Origin: JAGVSR01 sp963778225
GTDB lineage: Bacteria > Pseudomonadota > Alphaproteobacteria > Rhizobiales > Hyphomicrobiaceae
Length of the DNA: 64,000 nucleotides
Assembly: GCA_963778225.1 (NCBI GenBank)
Contig: CAVZTR010000004.1
Coordinates: 1-64,000 of the forward strand
Reading direction: 5' to 3'
Position 1 is the first letter of the stretch, and each line of letters begins with the position of its first letter. A model generated the notes under the pieces. It made no database searches. It worked only from the letters and a program-made list of their open reading frames with translations, and was not told the origin of the DNA. Below, piece after piece: positions 25,814-35,741 of the stretch. The translations under genes and the position numbers were made by a program.

Positions 25814-25873
25814 GTTGACCGCCACGTGCGGGCGCATAAACTCGGCGTGGGCAAATTTGAAGGACCGCTTTCC

Positions 25874-26281
25874 GTGAGCCGTGACTATCAGTACGAGAAA
25901 ACGACCCATGACGTGCGCGTACGCGTCGTGCCGGAATATCAGGCCGAGCAATCGTCGCCTGAGGAAGAATACTATTTCTGGAGTTATACGATCGAGATCC
26001 AGAACGACGGATCTGTGCCCGTGCAGCTTAAAACGCGGTTCTGGCGCATTACCGATGGGACGGGACGGACCGAAGAAGTTCGGGGACCTGGTGTTGTTGG
26101 CCAGACGCCGGTGATCGAGCCGGGGCAGTCCTTCACCTACACGTCGGGATGTCCTCTGCCGACGCCCTCCGGTATCATGGTCGGCAGCTACCAGATGTCA
26201 GGGGACGGCGGGAAGCTGTTCGATGTGGCGGTTCCGGCGTTTTCGCTCGACAGCCCTTTCACCGTCAAAAGCGTGAATTGA
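25874..26281 (+). CDS. apaG: ApaG domain protein
   Basis: The 135-residue protein is a complete ApaG: an immunoglobulin-like beta fold with the family segments YYFWSYTIEIQN and RFWRITDGTGRTEEVRGPGVVGQTP. Its role is not settled; it has been linked to cobalt/magnesium resistance and dinucleotide metabolism in enterobacteria. The GTG at 25874 follows GAAGGACC at a good distance and gives the usual SRDYQYEKTT N-terminus; a GTG at 25826 is less likely. argE starts two bases after its stop, so the two are co-transcribed. Confidence 0.9.
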   Translation: MSRDYQYEKTTHDVRVRVVPEYQAEQSSPEEEYYFWSYTIEIQNDGSVPVQLKTRFWRITDGTGRTEEVRGPGVVGQTPVIEPGQSFTYTSGCPLPTPSGIMVGSYQMSGDGGKLFDVAVPAFSLDSPFTVKSVN

Positions 26282-26282
26282 T

Positions 26283-27443
26283 ATGCAGCGCTCCGGCGCC
26301 ACCGTGGCTGATATTCTCGAACGCCTCATCAGCTTCGATACGACGAGCCACAAAACCAATGTTCCGCTCGTCCTCTATGTTGAGGACTATCTGCGCGGGC
26401 ATGGCGTCGCGTCTTACCTCGTTCCGACCGAAGACGGGCAGAAGGTGTCTCTGTTCGCCACCATCGGACCAAAGGATGTGCCGGGCATTGCACTCTCCGG
26501 GCATACCGACGTGGTACCCGTGGATGGCCAGGATTGGGCGACGGACCCGTTCCAGCTGACGTTGAAAGACGGACGGTACTACGGCCGCGGCAGCTCGGAC
26601 ATGAAGGGGTTTCTCGCCTGCGTGCTCGCTGCCGTTCCGCGCTTCAAGTCTGCGAATTTGAAAACGCCAATTCACATCGCCTTTTCCTATGATGAGGAAG
26701 TGGGCTGCATTGGTGTGCGCCCCATGATCGCCGAGATGGGAACGACGCTGCCGTTGCCGCGCATCGTCATCGTGGGCGAGCCGACTGACATGCGCGTGGT
26801 CGATGCACACAAGGGTCCGGTGCGGTGGCAGATCGACGTGACGGGGCGGGCGGCGCATTCCAGCATGGCGCATCTCGGCGTCAATGCGATCACGTACGCC
26901 GGGATGGTGCTCGGCGAATTGGCCCGGATCGAAGCGGAATTTGCAAAGCGTGCGCCCGATCCGCGGTTCGAGCCGCCTTATCCGACCTTGCAGGTGACGA
27001 CCATCCAGGGCGGCACGGCATCAAACATCGTTCCCGTGTCGTGCCGCTTCGGGTTCGAGATCCGGTCGATGCCGGGGCTCGACATCGCCGCCATAGAGAC
27101 ACGGGTCAACACGTTCATAGAGCGGGAGTGCCTGCCGGCGATGCGGGCCGTGGCGCCCGAGTCCGGCATCACCATGACGCGAACGAACTATGTGCCACCG
27201 TTCGGCACGCGTGAGGGATCGGAAGCCGTGGCGCTCGCTTTGGCGCTGGCGGGACAGAACGAGACGTTCGCTGTTTCCTATGCGACCGAGGCCGGACTGT
27301 TTCAGGATGCCGGTGCGCCATCAGTCGTCTGCGGGCCGGGGAATATTGCGCAGGCGCATACGGCGAACGAGTGGATCGCGGTGTCCGAGCTCGAAAAATG
27401 CTCCAATTTCCTGGATAAGCTCGCCGACTGGTGCGCCGCCTGA
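26283..27443 (+). CDS. argE: Acetylornithine deacetylase
   Basis: The 386-residue M20 family metallohydrolase has metal-ligand motifs LSGHTDVVPVDG (His74, Asp76), YGRGSSDMKGF with a bridging Asp near 107, and DEEVGC near 138. Length and motif spacing fit ArgE, which removes the acetyl group from N-acetylornithine in arginine synthesis. Another M20 amidohydrolase activity cannot be excluded from sequence alone. It directly follows apaG. Confidence 0.88.
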   Translation: MQRSGATVADILERLISFDTTSHKTNVPLVLYVEDYLRGHGVASYLVPTEDGQKVSLFATIGPKDVPGIALSGHTDVVPVDGQDWATDPFQLTLKDGRYYGRGSSDMKGFLACVLAAVPRFKSANLKTPIHIAFSYDEEVGCIGVRPMIAEMGTTLPLPRIVIVGEPTDMRVVDAHKGPVRWQIDVTGRAAHSSMAHLGVNAITYAGMVLGELARIEAEFAKRAPDPRFEPPYPTLQVTTIQGGTASNIVPVSCRFGFEIRSMPGLDIAAIETRVNTFIERECLPAMRAVAPESGITMTRTNYVPPFGTREGSEAVALALALAGQNETFAVSYATEAGLFQDAGAPSVVCGPGNIAQAHTANEWIAVSELEKCSNFLDKLADWCAA

Positions 27444-27539
27444 GGACCTGCTTGCCTTCAGAGACAGGCGCGGGCACTTACATGAGCCCGGCTGACGCGC
27501 GCGCGTGATGCGATGTCCGGGACGGGGAGGGGAAGTCAC

Positions 27540-28949
27540 GTGGCGCCAGCTTTGATGGAAGACGAGATCGTTCGTGACTTGGCCGAGCTGCGTGGCTTCG
27601 CCAAGGCGCCGGTTTCGACATCGGACGACATCGTCAGCAATGTCTCGCGCATTTATAACGATGTGCATGAGCGCGATCTGGCGCGCTATTCACGCGCGGA
27701 TCTCAAGGCGGTCGCACCGCTGGTCATGAGCGAGATGTTTCTTCTCCGCAGCATCATTCGAGACCGGGTTGCGGATTGGCATGCGCGCGGACTGATGACG
27801 CGCGAGGCACAGCATGCGGTGCGGGATACGCTGCGGGTCCTTCGATATGCATCAGACATGGCGGGCGAGGTGCACTGGGATTATCTGATCGCCGCCGACG
27901 GGGATCCAGCGCATCGCGCGTTCAGCGAGCAATCCTACAACACCTTCGTTCATTGGGCTTTCGATAGCGGGCAGTCGCTCGCGTTTCGATCAGGCGATGT
28001 CATCCTGATGCGCGGCACGAAGAACAACAGCGCGGCGATTGCGCGGATCGGTGACGTGGACAGCCAGTTCAGCCACGCGGCGATCGTGCATGTGGACGAC
28101 CAGGGGCGCGGCTCGATCGTCGAAGCGCTGATCGAAGAAGGCGCCGTGATCAAGCCGCTCAAGAGCGTTCTCGAACATGGGATCGCGCGCGCCATGCTGT
28201 TCCGCCACCGCGATCCGGAATTGGCTGCGCGGGCTGCAAAGCTCATCCATGATCATGTGAAGCGGTCGATCGAAAGCGGCACGCCGATTCTTTATGATTT
28301 TTCCATGCGGCTGGGGCCATCCAACAGGCTGTTCTGTTCAAAGCTCGTGAGGATTGCGTATGAGGACGCGAGCGAGGGCAAATTGCGGTTGCCGGCGTTT
28401 CTAACGCGGTTCAACGCGACCAACGCAGCGTTCTACAAGCGCATCGGCGTGTCGGCGGACGAGTCGTTCGCCCCCGGTGATCTGGAAATCGAGCCGGCGT
28501 TCGACCTCGTCGCCGAGTGGCAGGACTATCGATATACGGCGCAGGTTCGGCATCAAGACATGATCATGACGAAGCTGTTCGAGTGGATGGAGGTGCACGG
28601 CTATCGCTTCCGTGAAGACTTCAGCATTCGGCTGATCGCATGGCTGGGACGCTTCTCGACCAAGCTGTCGCGGCGTGTGCAGGACCTCGTTGCCAATCAG
28701 TTTGCTCGCATTCCACCGCATATGCCGCGCCGGACGATTGCGACCATCGTCATGCTGCAGAAGACGGCGCAGCCGCTGCTGGAGGAGATTCAGCATCGGG
28801 AGCGGGTGCGGATTGCTGCGGAAGGCAAGCCGCTGCATCCGCGAGAGGTGTTCGATTTTCTGGAAGACGTGCGCCGGCAAAGTGGTGGGCACGTTGGCTA
28901 CCTTGTTGCTCCGCGCAAGTGGCGGCGCGCGGTTGCCAGGAGCGGCTGA
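27540..28949 (+). CDS. Permuted NlpC/P60-like (YiiX-type) protein
   Basis: The 469-residue protein has a helical N-terminal part (about 140 residues), a circularly permuted papain-like domain and a helical C-terminal part of about 190 residues. The domain opens with FRSGDVILMRG, then FSHAAIV (His179), EALIEEG (Glu195) and LFCSKLV (Cys266), the set expected for a permuted NlpC/P60 catalytic site. Substrates of this group are mostly unknown; some act on peptidoglycan or lipids. No signal peptide is seen. The GTG at 27540 sits seven bases after GGGGAGGGG; an ATG at 27513 is the alternative. Confidence 0.75.
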   Translation: MAPALMEDEIVRDLAELRGFAKAPVSTSDDIVSNVSRIYNDVHERDLARYSRADLKAVAPLVMSEMFLLRSIIRDRVADWHARGLMTREAQHAVRDTLRVLRYASDMAGEVHWDYLIAADGDPAHRAFSEQSYNTFVHWAFDSGQSLAFRSGDVILMRGTKNNSAAIARIGDVDSQFSHAAIVHVDDQGRGSIVEALIEEGAVIKPLKSVLEHGIARAMLFRHRDPELAARAAKLIHDHVKRSIESGTPILYDFSMRLGPSNRLFCSKLVRIAYEDASEGKLRLPAFLTRFNATNAAFYKRIGVSADESFAPGDLEIEPAFDLVAEWQDYRYTAQVRHQDMIMTKLFEWMEVHGYRFREDFSIRLIAWLGRFSTKLSRRVQDLVANQFARIPPHMPRRTIATIVMLQKTAQPLLEEIQHRERVRIAAEGKPLHPREVFDFLEDVRRQSGGHVGYLVAPRKWRRAVARSG

Positions 28950-28952
28950 GGA

Positions 28953-30443
28953 TCAGGTTCCGCAGAACGTCGCGTGCACAATTTCTTCGGGCTTGGGCGG
29001 CAGTTTCAGATCGTCGATGCCGGGCCGGTCGTCGAAGGGCCGCGCGAGCTCGTCGACAAGCCGGTGGAATGGGCCGAGGTCATTGCTCGACACGGCGGCT
29101 TTTATTGCTGCTTCGATCTGATGGTTGCGCGGGATGATGACGGGATTGGCGCTGCGCATGGCCGTGGCGATTTGCGATGCAGTGCGCGATTCCTTTTCTA
29201 GTCGCTGCCGCCAACGGGCGAGCCAATCGTCGAGCGGAGCTGTTTCGGTGAAGAGCGCGCGCAGTTCGGGTTCCTTGTCCGGGGTCTCGGCGGCGTCCGA
29301 GAGCGCGCGGAAGGTGAGCGTGAAGTCGGCCTCGCCATTGGCCATGACGGTCAGAAAATCCTGGATCAAAGCGATGTCGTCGGGCGTCCGGTTCGTCAGA
29401 CCGAGTTTCGTTGCGTAGCCGTCGGCAATGGCCGTTTGGAACAGGGCGCCAAAGGCGTCGATGCGTTCTTGAGCGGCGGCGACGGCTTCTTCTTGCGTAT
29501 CGCCTAGCAAGGGAAGCAGCGTTTCGGCAAAGCGGACGAGGTTCCAGTTGGCGATGGCCGGCTGATTGGCGAAGGCGTAGCGGCCGCCCTGGTCGATGGA
29601 CGAGAAGACGGTCGAGGGATGGTAGGTATCCATGAAGGCGCAGGGGCCGAAGTCGATGGTTTCACCGGCGACGGAGGTGTTGTCGGTGTTCATGACGCCG
29701 TGGATGAAGCCGACGTGCATCCATTGGGCGATCAAGTTTGCCTGCCGGGCCACGAGCGCGGACAGCAGCCCGCGGTATTTTTCCGGGCTGTCGGCGAGAT
29801 CGGGATAGTGTCGGGCGATGGTGTAGTCGGCCAGCGTGCGGATGGCGTCCGCGTCTTTACGGGCGGCAAAGAATTGGAACGTGCCGACGCGAATGTGGCT
29901 CGATGCGACGCGCGCGAGGATCGCACCGGGGAGCGGCGTTTCGCGATAGACCCACTCGCCTGTGATGACGGCGGCGAGGGCGCGCGTCGTCGGAATGCCG
30001 AGCGCGGCGAAGGCCTCGCTGACAATGTATTCGCGCAGAACGGGGCCCAGCGCGGCGCGGCCGTCACCCATGCGCGAGAACGGGGTGCGTCCCGCACCCT
30101 TCAAATGGATGTCGCGGCGGGTGCCTGATCGGTCCACGACTTCACCGATGAGGATGGCGCGGCCATCGCCCAGTTGCGGCACGAAGTTGCCGAACTGGTG
30201 TCCGGCGTAGGCCATGGCGATGGGATCGCTGCCGTCGGCGATGCGGTTGCCGGCGAGGACGGCGACGCCTTCCGGCGACGCCAGCGCTTGCGGATCGATG
30301 CCAAGTTCAAGCGCCAAGGCTTCGTTGACGCGGATCAGACTGGGGGTTGCCACCGCCGTCGGGTGCACACGCGCATAGAAGCGCTCCGGCAGACGGGCAT
30401 AGGAGTTGTCGAACGGGATCAGCAGGCCGGGAGAAGCATCCAT
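28953..30443 (-). CDS. selO: Protein adenylyltransferase SelO
   Basis: The 496-residue protein is a full-length SelO/YdiU pseudokinase with the conserved PQLGDGRAILIGE and FSRMGDGRAALGP segments and the HGVMNTDNTSVAGETIDFGP active loop. SelO transfers AMP to Ser, Thr or Tyr of proteins in redox homeostasis. The C-terminus ends in CGT, where many eukaryotic homologues have a redox Sec or Cys. The start at 30443 (MDASPG) is preferred over 30512. It is in the same direction as the SafE-like gene upstream. Confidence 0.93.
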   Translation of the reverse strand: MDASPGLLIPFDNSYARLPERFYARVHPTAVATPSLIRVNEALALELGIDPQALASPEGVAVLAGNRIADGSDPIAMAYAGHQFGNFVPQLGDGRAILIGEVVDRSGTRRDIHLKGAGRTPFSRMGDGRAALGPVLREYIVSEAFAALGIPTTRALAAVITGEWVYRETPLPGAILARVASSHIRVGTFQFFAARKDADAIRTLADYTIARHYPDLADSPEKYRGLLSALVARQANLIAQWMHVGFIHGVMNTDNTSVAGETIDFGPCAFMDTYHPSTVFSSIDQGGRYAFANQPAIANWNLVRFAETLLPLLGDTQEEAVAAAQERIDAFGALFQTAIADGYATKLGLTNRTPDDIALIQDFLTVMANGEADFTLTFRALSDAAETPDKEPELRALFTETAPLDDWLARWRQRLEKESRTASQIATAMRSANPVIIPRNHQIEAAIKAAVSSNDLGPFHRLVDELARPFDDRPGIDDLKLPPKPEEIVHATFCGT

Positions 30444-30499
30444 GGACGCAATATGGTCGGGCGGATGGATAAGTTCCACCCCCTCCGTGGCCAACTCAT

Positions 30500-31192
30500 T
30501 CAGGTGAGGCACCAGGCGGCAATATGGGCGGCCGGAATATAGAGTGACGCGAACCCGACGATCGCGATGATCAGGCCGGCTGCAATCTGGATCGCGCGGC
30601 TCTTTTCAATACCCCGCAGGGATGCGAGGCCGAGACCCGCGACTAACACGCCGGGAAGTGTTCCCAGGCCGAAGCCGGCCATGACAGACAAGCCGCCCCA
30701 GGCAGACGCTGTAAGCGTCGCCGTGAAGAGGGCGGCGTAGACCATAGGGCAGGGGTTCAGACCCCAAATGGCGCCCAGAGCAAGCGGAGCTGCGGCGGTT
30801 CCTTGTAGCGGGCGCGTGATCGTCGCGACGGTACCGGAGAGGCGTGTCATGGCGCCGTCGAGAAGTGCGAAGCGGGGCATCATTCCGGCCATCGAAAGTC
30901 CGGTCCACATGAGGACCGCAGCACCGATGTACTGCAAGACGCGATAGTTCATTGTCGTCTCGGGCTTAATGATCGCCGAGCCGATGAGCGCGGCGGCGAT
31001 GCCAAGCGTGGCGTAGGCCAAGATGCGGCCGAGGTTCAGAAGAACGGCGTAACGGACACGATCCCAGCCAGACTGCGGAGAGAGCGAGAGCAGGGCACTG
31101 CAGGAGATCGCACCGCACATGGCGCTGCAGTGCAGGGTACTTGCAAGACCCAGCACCAAGCCGCCCAGGAATGTGATCTCGGTGCCGTCCAT
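30500..31192 (-). CDS. SafE/UreH-like membrane protein linked to cbb3 oxidase genes
   Basis: The 230-residue protein has six predicted membrane helices and the DsbD/UreH-type motif pattern, with HCSAMCG near residue 22 and GLNPCPMVYAAL near 145. Proteins of this kind follow ccoS in many proteobacteria and are thought to help in metal (copper) or thiol transport for cbb3 oxidase assembly; the precise activity is unproven. It starts six bases after ccoS ends, so it is likely the last gene of the cco transcript. The frame extends upstream to 31306 but that part overlaps ccoS. Confidence 0.82.
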   Translation of the reverse strand: MDGTEITFLGGLVLGLASTLHCSAMCGAISCSALLSLSPQSGWDRVRYAVLLNLGRILAYATLGIAAALIGSAIIKPETTMNYRVLQYIGAAVLMWTGLSMAGMMPRFALLDGAMTRLSGTVATITRPLQGTAAAPLALGAIWGLNPCPMVYAALFTATLTASAWGGLSVMAGFGLGTLPGVLVAGLGLASLRGIEKSRAIQIAAGLIIAIVGFASLYIPAAHIAAWCLT

Positions 31193-31197
31193 GACAC

Positions 31198-31374
31198 TCA
31201 GTCGGGCTCGGGTTTGGACTTGCCTTGCGGGCCCGGCGGGGCGTCGTCGATGGCGCGCCAGCCGGCACCTTCCAGGTCCTCGAACTGACCGTTCTTCAGA
31301 GCCCACAGAAACGCTGCCAGACCGAGGAGGCCAAGAAACAACGCGGCAGGGATGAGCCAGGCAAGTGATGTCAT
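31198..31374 (-). CDS. ccoS: cbb3 oxidase maturation protein CcoS
   Basis: A 58-residue protein with one N-terminal membrane helix (ALFLGLLGLAAFLWAL), followed by the CcoS signature NGQFEDLEGAGWRAI and a short acidic tail. CcoS is required for cofactor insertion into the cbb3 oxidase core subunit. It starts seven bases after the ccoI stop. Confidence 0.92.
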   Translation of the reverse strand: MTSLAWLIPAALFLGLLGLAAFLWALKNGQFEDLEGAGWRAIDDAPPGPQGKSKPEPD

Positions 31375-31380
31375 CGAAGC

Positions 31381-33606
31381 CTACTCTTGTTTGCCTGCGA
31401 GACGGTCGAGCTTCAGCTTCATCGAGCGCAGGCGCAGTGCATTGCCGGTCACGAGGATCGACGAGGTGGACATCGCGATCGCCGCGAGGAGTGGCGTAAC
31501 ATAGCCCATAACGGCCATGGGGACGAAGGCAATGTTGTAGAGGATGGCGATGCCGAAGTTCTCCAGCGCCATCCGGTGCGCGCGGCGGGCGACCTTCAGC
31601 GTTTCGACCACGGCGCCGAGCTTTTCGCCCTGGAACACCGCATCGGCGGCGTTTTGAGAGATGTCGGCGGCGGCGGACGGTGACATCGACGCGTGGCCAG
31701 CGGCGAGAGCGGGGGCGTCATTCAGGCCGTCACCAACCATCAGTGCGACGCGACCTTGCTGCTTCAGGGCTGCGAGACGGGCGAGTTTCTCATCAGGGCG
31801 AACCCCGCCCTTGAAGATCGCGACGCCAAGCGCGGTGGCAGCATCGGCGACAGCGTCGGGGCGATCTCCGGATAGTATTTCAATTTGATAGCCGGCGGCT
31901 TGCAGGGCGGCGATGGTTTCCGGCGCATCACTGCGCAAGCGATCTTCGAAGCGAAAGCCAATGGCAGCGCGACCCGGGCGGGCATACCACAGCGAGGCGG
32001 CCTGGCGCGGGTCTGTGACTGTGACGCCGGTGAAGAGGGCCGAGCCCAGTCGCTCTTCGCCTTCGGGAGTGACCAGCGAGAGGCCGGAGCCTGGGATTTC
32101 CGCAACACCCAACTGCGGTTCGAACGCGATGCCGCGGGCGCGGGCGGCGCGGACCATGGCCTGAGCGTAGGGATGCCGACTCATGACGGCGAGGCCAGCG
32201 GCGCGAGCGAGAACATCGGCGTCGATCGGCTGGTCCAGCGCGAGCGAAGGTTCGCCGAGACTGAGCGTGCCTGTTTTGTCGAAGACGATGGTGTCGACTT
32301 CCGAGAGACGCTCCAAGCCGTCGGCGGCTTTTACGAGGACGCCCTGGCCGAACAGTCTGCTGATGGCGGCGACTTGGACGGCAGGAACGGCCAGCGCCAA
32401 CGCGCAGGGGCAGGTGATGATGAGGACGGCGATGGCGTTGGTGAGCGCCACTTCCCAGCCGTGGCCCGTGACGAGCCAGCCAATCAACGTCGAGAGGCCG
32501 AGCAAATGGACGGCGGGGGCGTAGAGGCGGGCTGCGCGATCAGCAAGCCGGACGTAGCGGCCGCGCGTCTGCTCGCCGGCGAGCATAAGACGTGAGAGTT
32601 CCGCCAGAAGGGTGTTGTCTTCGGTGGCGGTGGTTTCTACGCGCAAGGGGCTGGCGGCATTGAGGGTGCCGGCGTGGACGCGCGTGCCGCGGCTGACCAC
32701 CTTCGGCAGGGTTTCGCCCGTGATGAGGCTTTCGTCGATCTCACTCGTGCCATCGACGACGATGCCGTCGGCGGCAATGCGCTCACCGGCGGCAATGATC
32801 ATCGTCATGCCGGGCTCGAGATTGCGCGAGGGGATCTGGCGAACCGAGCCGTCCTTGTCGAGAATGGTGGCTGTGAGCGCCTTCAGGCTCATCAAGTTCT
32901 CGGCGGCGCTGCGCGTGCGGGCGCGCATGCTTTCATCGAGGAGGCGGCCGATGAGCAGGAAGAACACGAGCATCGCCGCAGCGTCGAAATAGACGTGATC
33001 GGTGCCGCGCATGGTTTGCGCGAAGCTCATCGCGGTGGCGAGCGTGATGCCGAGCGAAATCGGCACGTCCATGTTGAGGCGGCGGGCGCTGAGGGCCGCA
33101 TACGCCGACTTGAAGAACGGCTGGCCGGCGTAGGCGATCGCGGGAAGAGCGATGAGCGCCGAAATCCAGTGGAACAGCGTCTTCATGCTGTCGTCCATGT
33201 CCGACGCATGGCCGGACCAGACGGAGACCGAAAGCAGCATGATGTTGGCGGCGGCAAAGCCGGCGACGCCGACGCGCGGCATCAGTTCGCTGACGCGGGC
33301 GGCGTGGACCTCGTCGCGGCCTTCGATGAGCGGTGCGGCGGAGAAGCCGGCGCTCTTTATGGCGGCGATAACGATTTCAGGCGATGTAACGGCGGGATCA
33401 AACGTGACAGTGACGCGCCGCGCGCTGAGGTTGGCGCGAGCATTGAACACGCCCGGTGTGTCGGCAAGCGTCGATTCAATGGTCTTCAGACAGCCGCCGC
33501 ACATGATCTCGGGTGCGGTGAAAACTTGCGTTTCGCGCGCGGGAACGACAGCCGCGCCGTCCGCGGCGCCATTGGCGATTGCGGCCGTCGTTACGGCGCC
33601 TTCCAT
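31381..33606 (-). CDS. ccoI: Copper P-type ATPase CcoI/FixI
   Basis: The 741-residue P1B-type ATPase has an N-terminal heavy-metal domain with CGGC at 36-39, the membrane CPC motif at 399-401, the phosphorylation site DKTGT (Asp443) and the GDGLNDAPAL hinge. CcoI exports copper to the periplasm for cbb3 oxidase assembly rather than for resistance. It lies between ccoH (16-base overlap) and ccoS. Confidence 0.95.
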   Translation of the reverse strand: MEGAVTTAAIANGAADGAAVVPARETQVFTAPEIMCGGCLKTIESTLADTPGVFNARANLSARRVTVTFDPAVTSPEIVIAAIKSAGFSAAPLIEGRDEVHAARVSELMPRVGVAGFAAANIMLLSVSVWSGHASDMDDSMKTLFHWISALIALPAIAYAGQPFFKSAYAALSARRLNMDVPISLGITLATAMSFAQTMRGTDHVYFDAAAMLVFFLLIGRLLDESMRARTRSAAENLMSLKALTATILDKDGSVRQIPSRNLEPGMTMIIAAGERIAADGIVVDGTSEIDESLITGETLPKVVSRGTRVHAGTLNAASPLRVETTATEDNTLLAELSRLMLAGEQTRGRYVRLADRAARLYAPAVHLLGLSTLIGWLVTGHGWEVALTNAIAVLIITCPCALALAVPAVQVAAISRLFGQGVLVKAADGLERLSEVDTIVFDKTGTLSLGEPSLALDQPIDADVLARAAGLAVMSRHPYAQAMVRAARARGIAFEPQLGVAEIPGSGLSLVTPEGEERLGSALFTGVTVTDPRQAASLWYARPGRAAIGFRFEDRLRSDAPETIAALQAAGYQIEILSGDRPDAVADAATALGVAIFKGGVRPDEKLARLAALKQQGRVALMVGDGLNDAPALAAGHASMSPSAAADISQNAADAVFQGEKLGAVVETLKVARRAHRMALENFGIAILYNIAFVPMAVMGYVTPLLAAIAMSTSSILVTGNALRLRSMKLKLDRLAGKQE

Positions 33607-34151
33607 AGACGTACCTTCGACTGGTAGACGACGCGATCACTGCCACTCAGCGCTTCGCGGGCTTCCATGGTGGCGACCCAGTTGCCGGCTTCCAGAGCGC
33701 CGACGGTGGCCATGTATTCGCCCGCCGCTATTTCGGTGAGCTTGAGGATGCGATCGTTCGAATTGGTGGCAGGCCGTCCGAGAACCGCGGTGATCTGCAG
33801 GTTGCGGACGCCCTTCTGATCTTTGTCACGGATGGTGACGCGCAGGTCGTTGTTCTCCAGCCGCGCCTCCTTCGTCCAGCCAAGCGCCGCCTGAGCCCGT
33901 TCGTCGGCAATGCGATCGTTATAGGCAAGGCCCTTGCGGTAGGCGTCCTGCGTTTCAATGCCGCCGAACGTCGAGACAGCTTTGTAGACCAGCCATGTGT
34001 CGGTCGCGATGATCACGGCGAAGAAGCCGAGCATCGTGAAGAGGACATGACGGCCGGTGATTTCCTTGGGCATGCGCTTTTTCGGAGTGGGTCCGCCGGT
34101 TGCAGATTGCGTGAGCGGACCGGCACTGGCGGTGGTTGCGTTAGCGGTCAT
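33591..34151 (-). CDS. ccoH: cbb3 oxidase assembly protein CcoH/FixH
   Basis: The 186-residue protein has one membrane helix (about residues 30-52) and a periplasmic FixH domain of the usual size. CcoH binds the oxidase during maturation. Its start overlaps the ccoG stop by four bases, and its end overlaps ccoI, so the three are translationally coupled. Confidence 0.92.
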   Translation of the reverse strand: MTANATTASAGPLTQSATGGPTPKKRMPKEITGRHVLFTMLGFFAVIIATDTWLVYKAVSTFGGIETQDAYRKGLAYNDRIADERAQAALGWTKEARLENNDLRVTIRDKDQKGVRNLQITAVLGRPATNSNDRILKLTEIAAGEYMATVGALEAGNWVATMEAREALSGSDRVVYQSKVRLWKAP

Positions 34152-35689
34152 GGGCCGGGGCTCCGGAAGCTTGTATCACGGCTTGACGACGCGTTGCCGT
34201 CGACTTCGGTCACTGTCAGCGTTAGCGGCGTGGAATCGGAGGTCAGCGTTTTGGCTTTTTCGCGCGGCAGGGCGGCGAACACCTTCAGGGCCTTGACGTT
34301 CGAGGGTGCGACTTCAATCGGAGCGGTGGCGTCGTCGTGACCCACGATGGTGGTCGTCAGACCGTCGATGCCGGTCAGCTCGATCTTGAACCGGCGCGGG
34401 ACCTGATGCTTGTTGACGAGCTTCACCGTGTAGCCGTTGCGGATTCCACCGTCGGAAAGCTTCACGAACAGCGGATTGCGATCCGGCAGGACGCTGACAT
34501 CGATGCTGGAGCGGCTCAGCATCGCCCAGACCATCAGACCGCCCACAATCGCGATTGCGACCGAGTAAAGGATGGTGCGCGGCCGAACGAGCCGCAAGCC
34601 GTCGCGCGGGCCCGTCGTCGCTGTCGCCTGGTTGCGTTCGGTGGTGTAGGCGATCAGGCCGCGCGGACGGCCGACCTTGTCCATGATGTCATCGCAGGCA
34701 TCGATGCAGAGACCGCACTGGATGCATTCGAGCTGGGGGCCGTTGCGGATATCAATGCCCATCGGGCAGACGGCGACGCAGGCTTTGCAGTCGACGCAAT
34801 CGCCGCGGCCATCCCAGGTCTGGCCCTTTTTGTGCGCGGCGCGCGGTTCGCCGCGGACATCGCGGTAGGCGATCCAAAGGCTGTCGTGGTCGAGCATAGC
34901 GCCTTGAATGCGGGGCCACGGGCACATGTAAATGCAGACTTGCTCGCGGGCGATGCCGCCGAGCAGGTACGTCGAGAGCGCGAAAATTCCGACGAAGACA
35001 TAGGCGACTGTCGGCGCGGTTCCGGTCAGCAGTTCTTGTGCGAGCGTGGGGGCGTCGCGGAAATAGAAGACGAGCGCGCCGCCGGTCAGCACACCGATCA
35101 AGAGCCACGTGATGTGGGTGGCGGTCTTCTTCCAAATTTTCTCGAACGTCCAGGGCGATTGGTCGAGCCGCATATGGGCGTTGCGATCACCTTGCCAGAA
35201 CCGTTCGACCGCGATCATCAGGTCGGTCCACACGGTTTGCGGACAGGCGTAGCCGCACCAGACGCGGCCGGCGACGGAGGTGACAAGGAAGAGGCCGAGC
35301 GCAGAGATGATCAGCAGCCCGGTGACGTAGTAGAACTCCTGTGCCCAGATTTCGAGGGGCCCGAGCAACAGACGCTGATTGGCGAAATCGATCAGGAAGA
35401 ACTGATCGGGCAGGCCGCCGCCGCGATCAAAGCGGATCCAGGGCAGCACGTAATAGATGCCAAGGGTCACGAGCATCACGATCCACTTGGCATTGCGGAA
35501 CGTCCCGCGCGCCAGTTTGGGATAGATGTTCGGCTTGGCGGCCCAGCTTCCAGCCGGAGCATCAGCGCCCGCGACTTTCTTCGCCTTTGGCTGGCGCACC
35601 GCGTCCACGTCGTGCCGCACCACACCGGGCGCGGCCTCGACGAGGAAGTCATCTGGAGTGAACTTCGTGGAGGGATCCATACTGTTCAT
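34148..35689 (-). CDS. ccoG: cbb3 oxidase accessory protein CcoG/FixG
   Basis: The 513-residue protein has several membrane helices and two [4Fe-4S] ferredoxin motifs, cysteines 298/301/304/308 and 322/325/328/332, and a C-terminal immunoglobulin-like domain. CcoG acts as a cupric reductase supplying copper(I) during cbb3 assembly. It starts 52 bases after ccoP. Confidence 0.95.
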   Translation of the reverse strand: MNSMDPSTKFTPDDFLVEAAPGVVRHDVDAVRQPKAKKVAGADAPAGSWAAKPNIYPKLARGTFRNAKWIVMLVTLGIYYVLPWIRFDRGGGLPDQFFLIDFANQRLLLGPLEIWAQEFYYVTGLLIISALGLFLVTSVAGRVWCGYACPQTVWTDLMIAVERFWQGDRNAHMRLDQSPWTFEKIWKKTATHITWLLIGVLTGGALVFYFRDAPTLAQELLTGTAPTVAYVFVGIFALSTYLLGGIAREQVCIYMCPWPRIQGAMLDHDSLWIAYRDVRGEPRAAHKKGQTWDGRGDCVDCKACVAVCPMGIDIRNGPQLECIQCGLCIDACDDIMDKVGRPRGLIAYTTERNQATATTGPRDGLRLVRPRTILYSVAIAIVGGLMVWAMLSRSSIDVSVLPDRNPLFVKLSDGGIRNGYTVKLVNKHQVPRRFKIELTGIDGLTTTIVGHDDATAPIEVAPSNVKALKVFAALPREKAKTLTSDSTPLTLTVTEVDGNASSSRDTSFRSPGP

Positions 35690-35741
35690 ATTCGGAGCCT
35701 TCCTCGTCTCCGCAATGCGTCAGGCACGCCGTGGATCGTGA

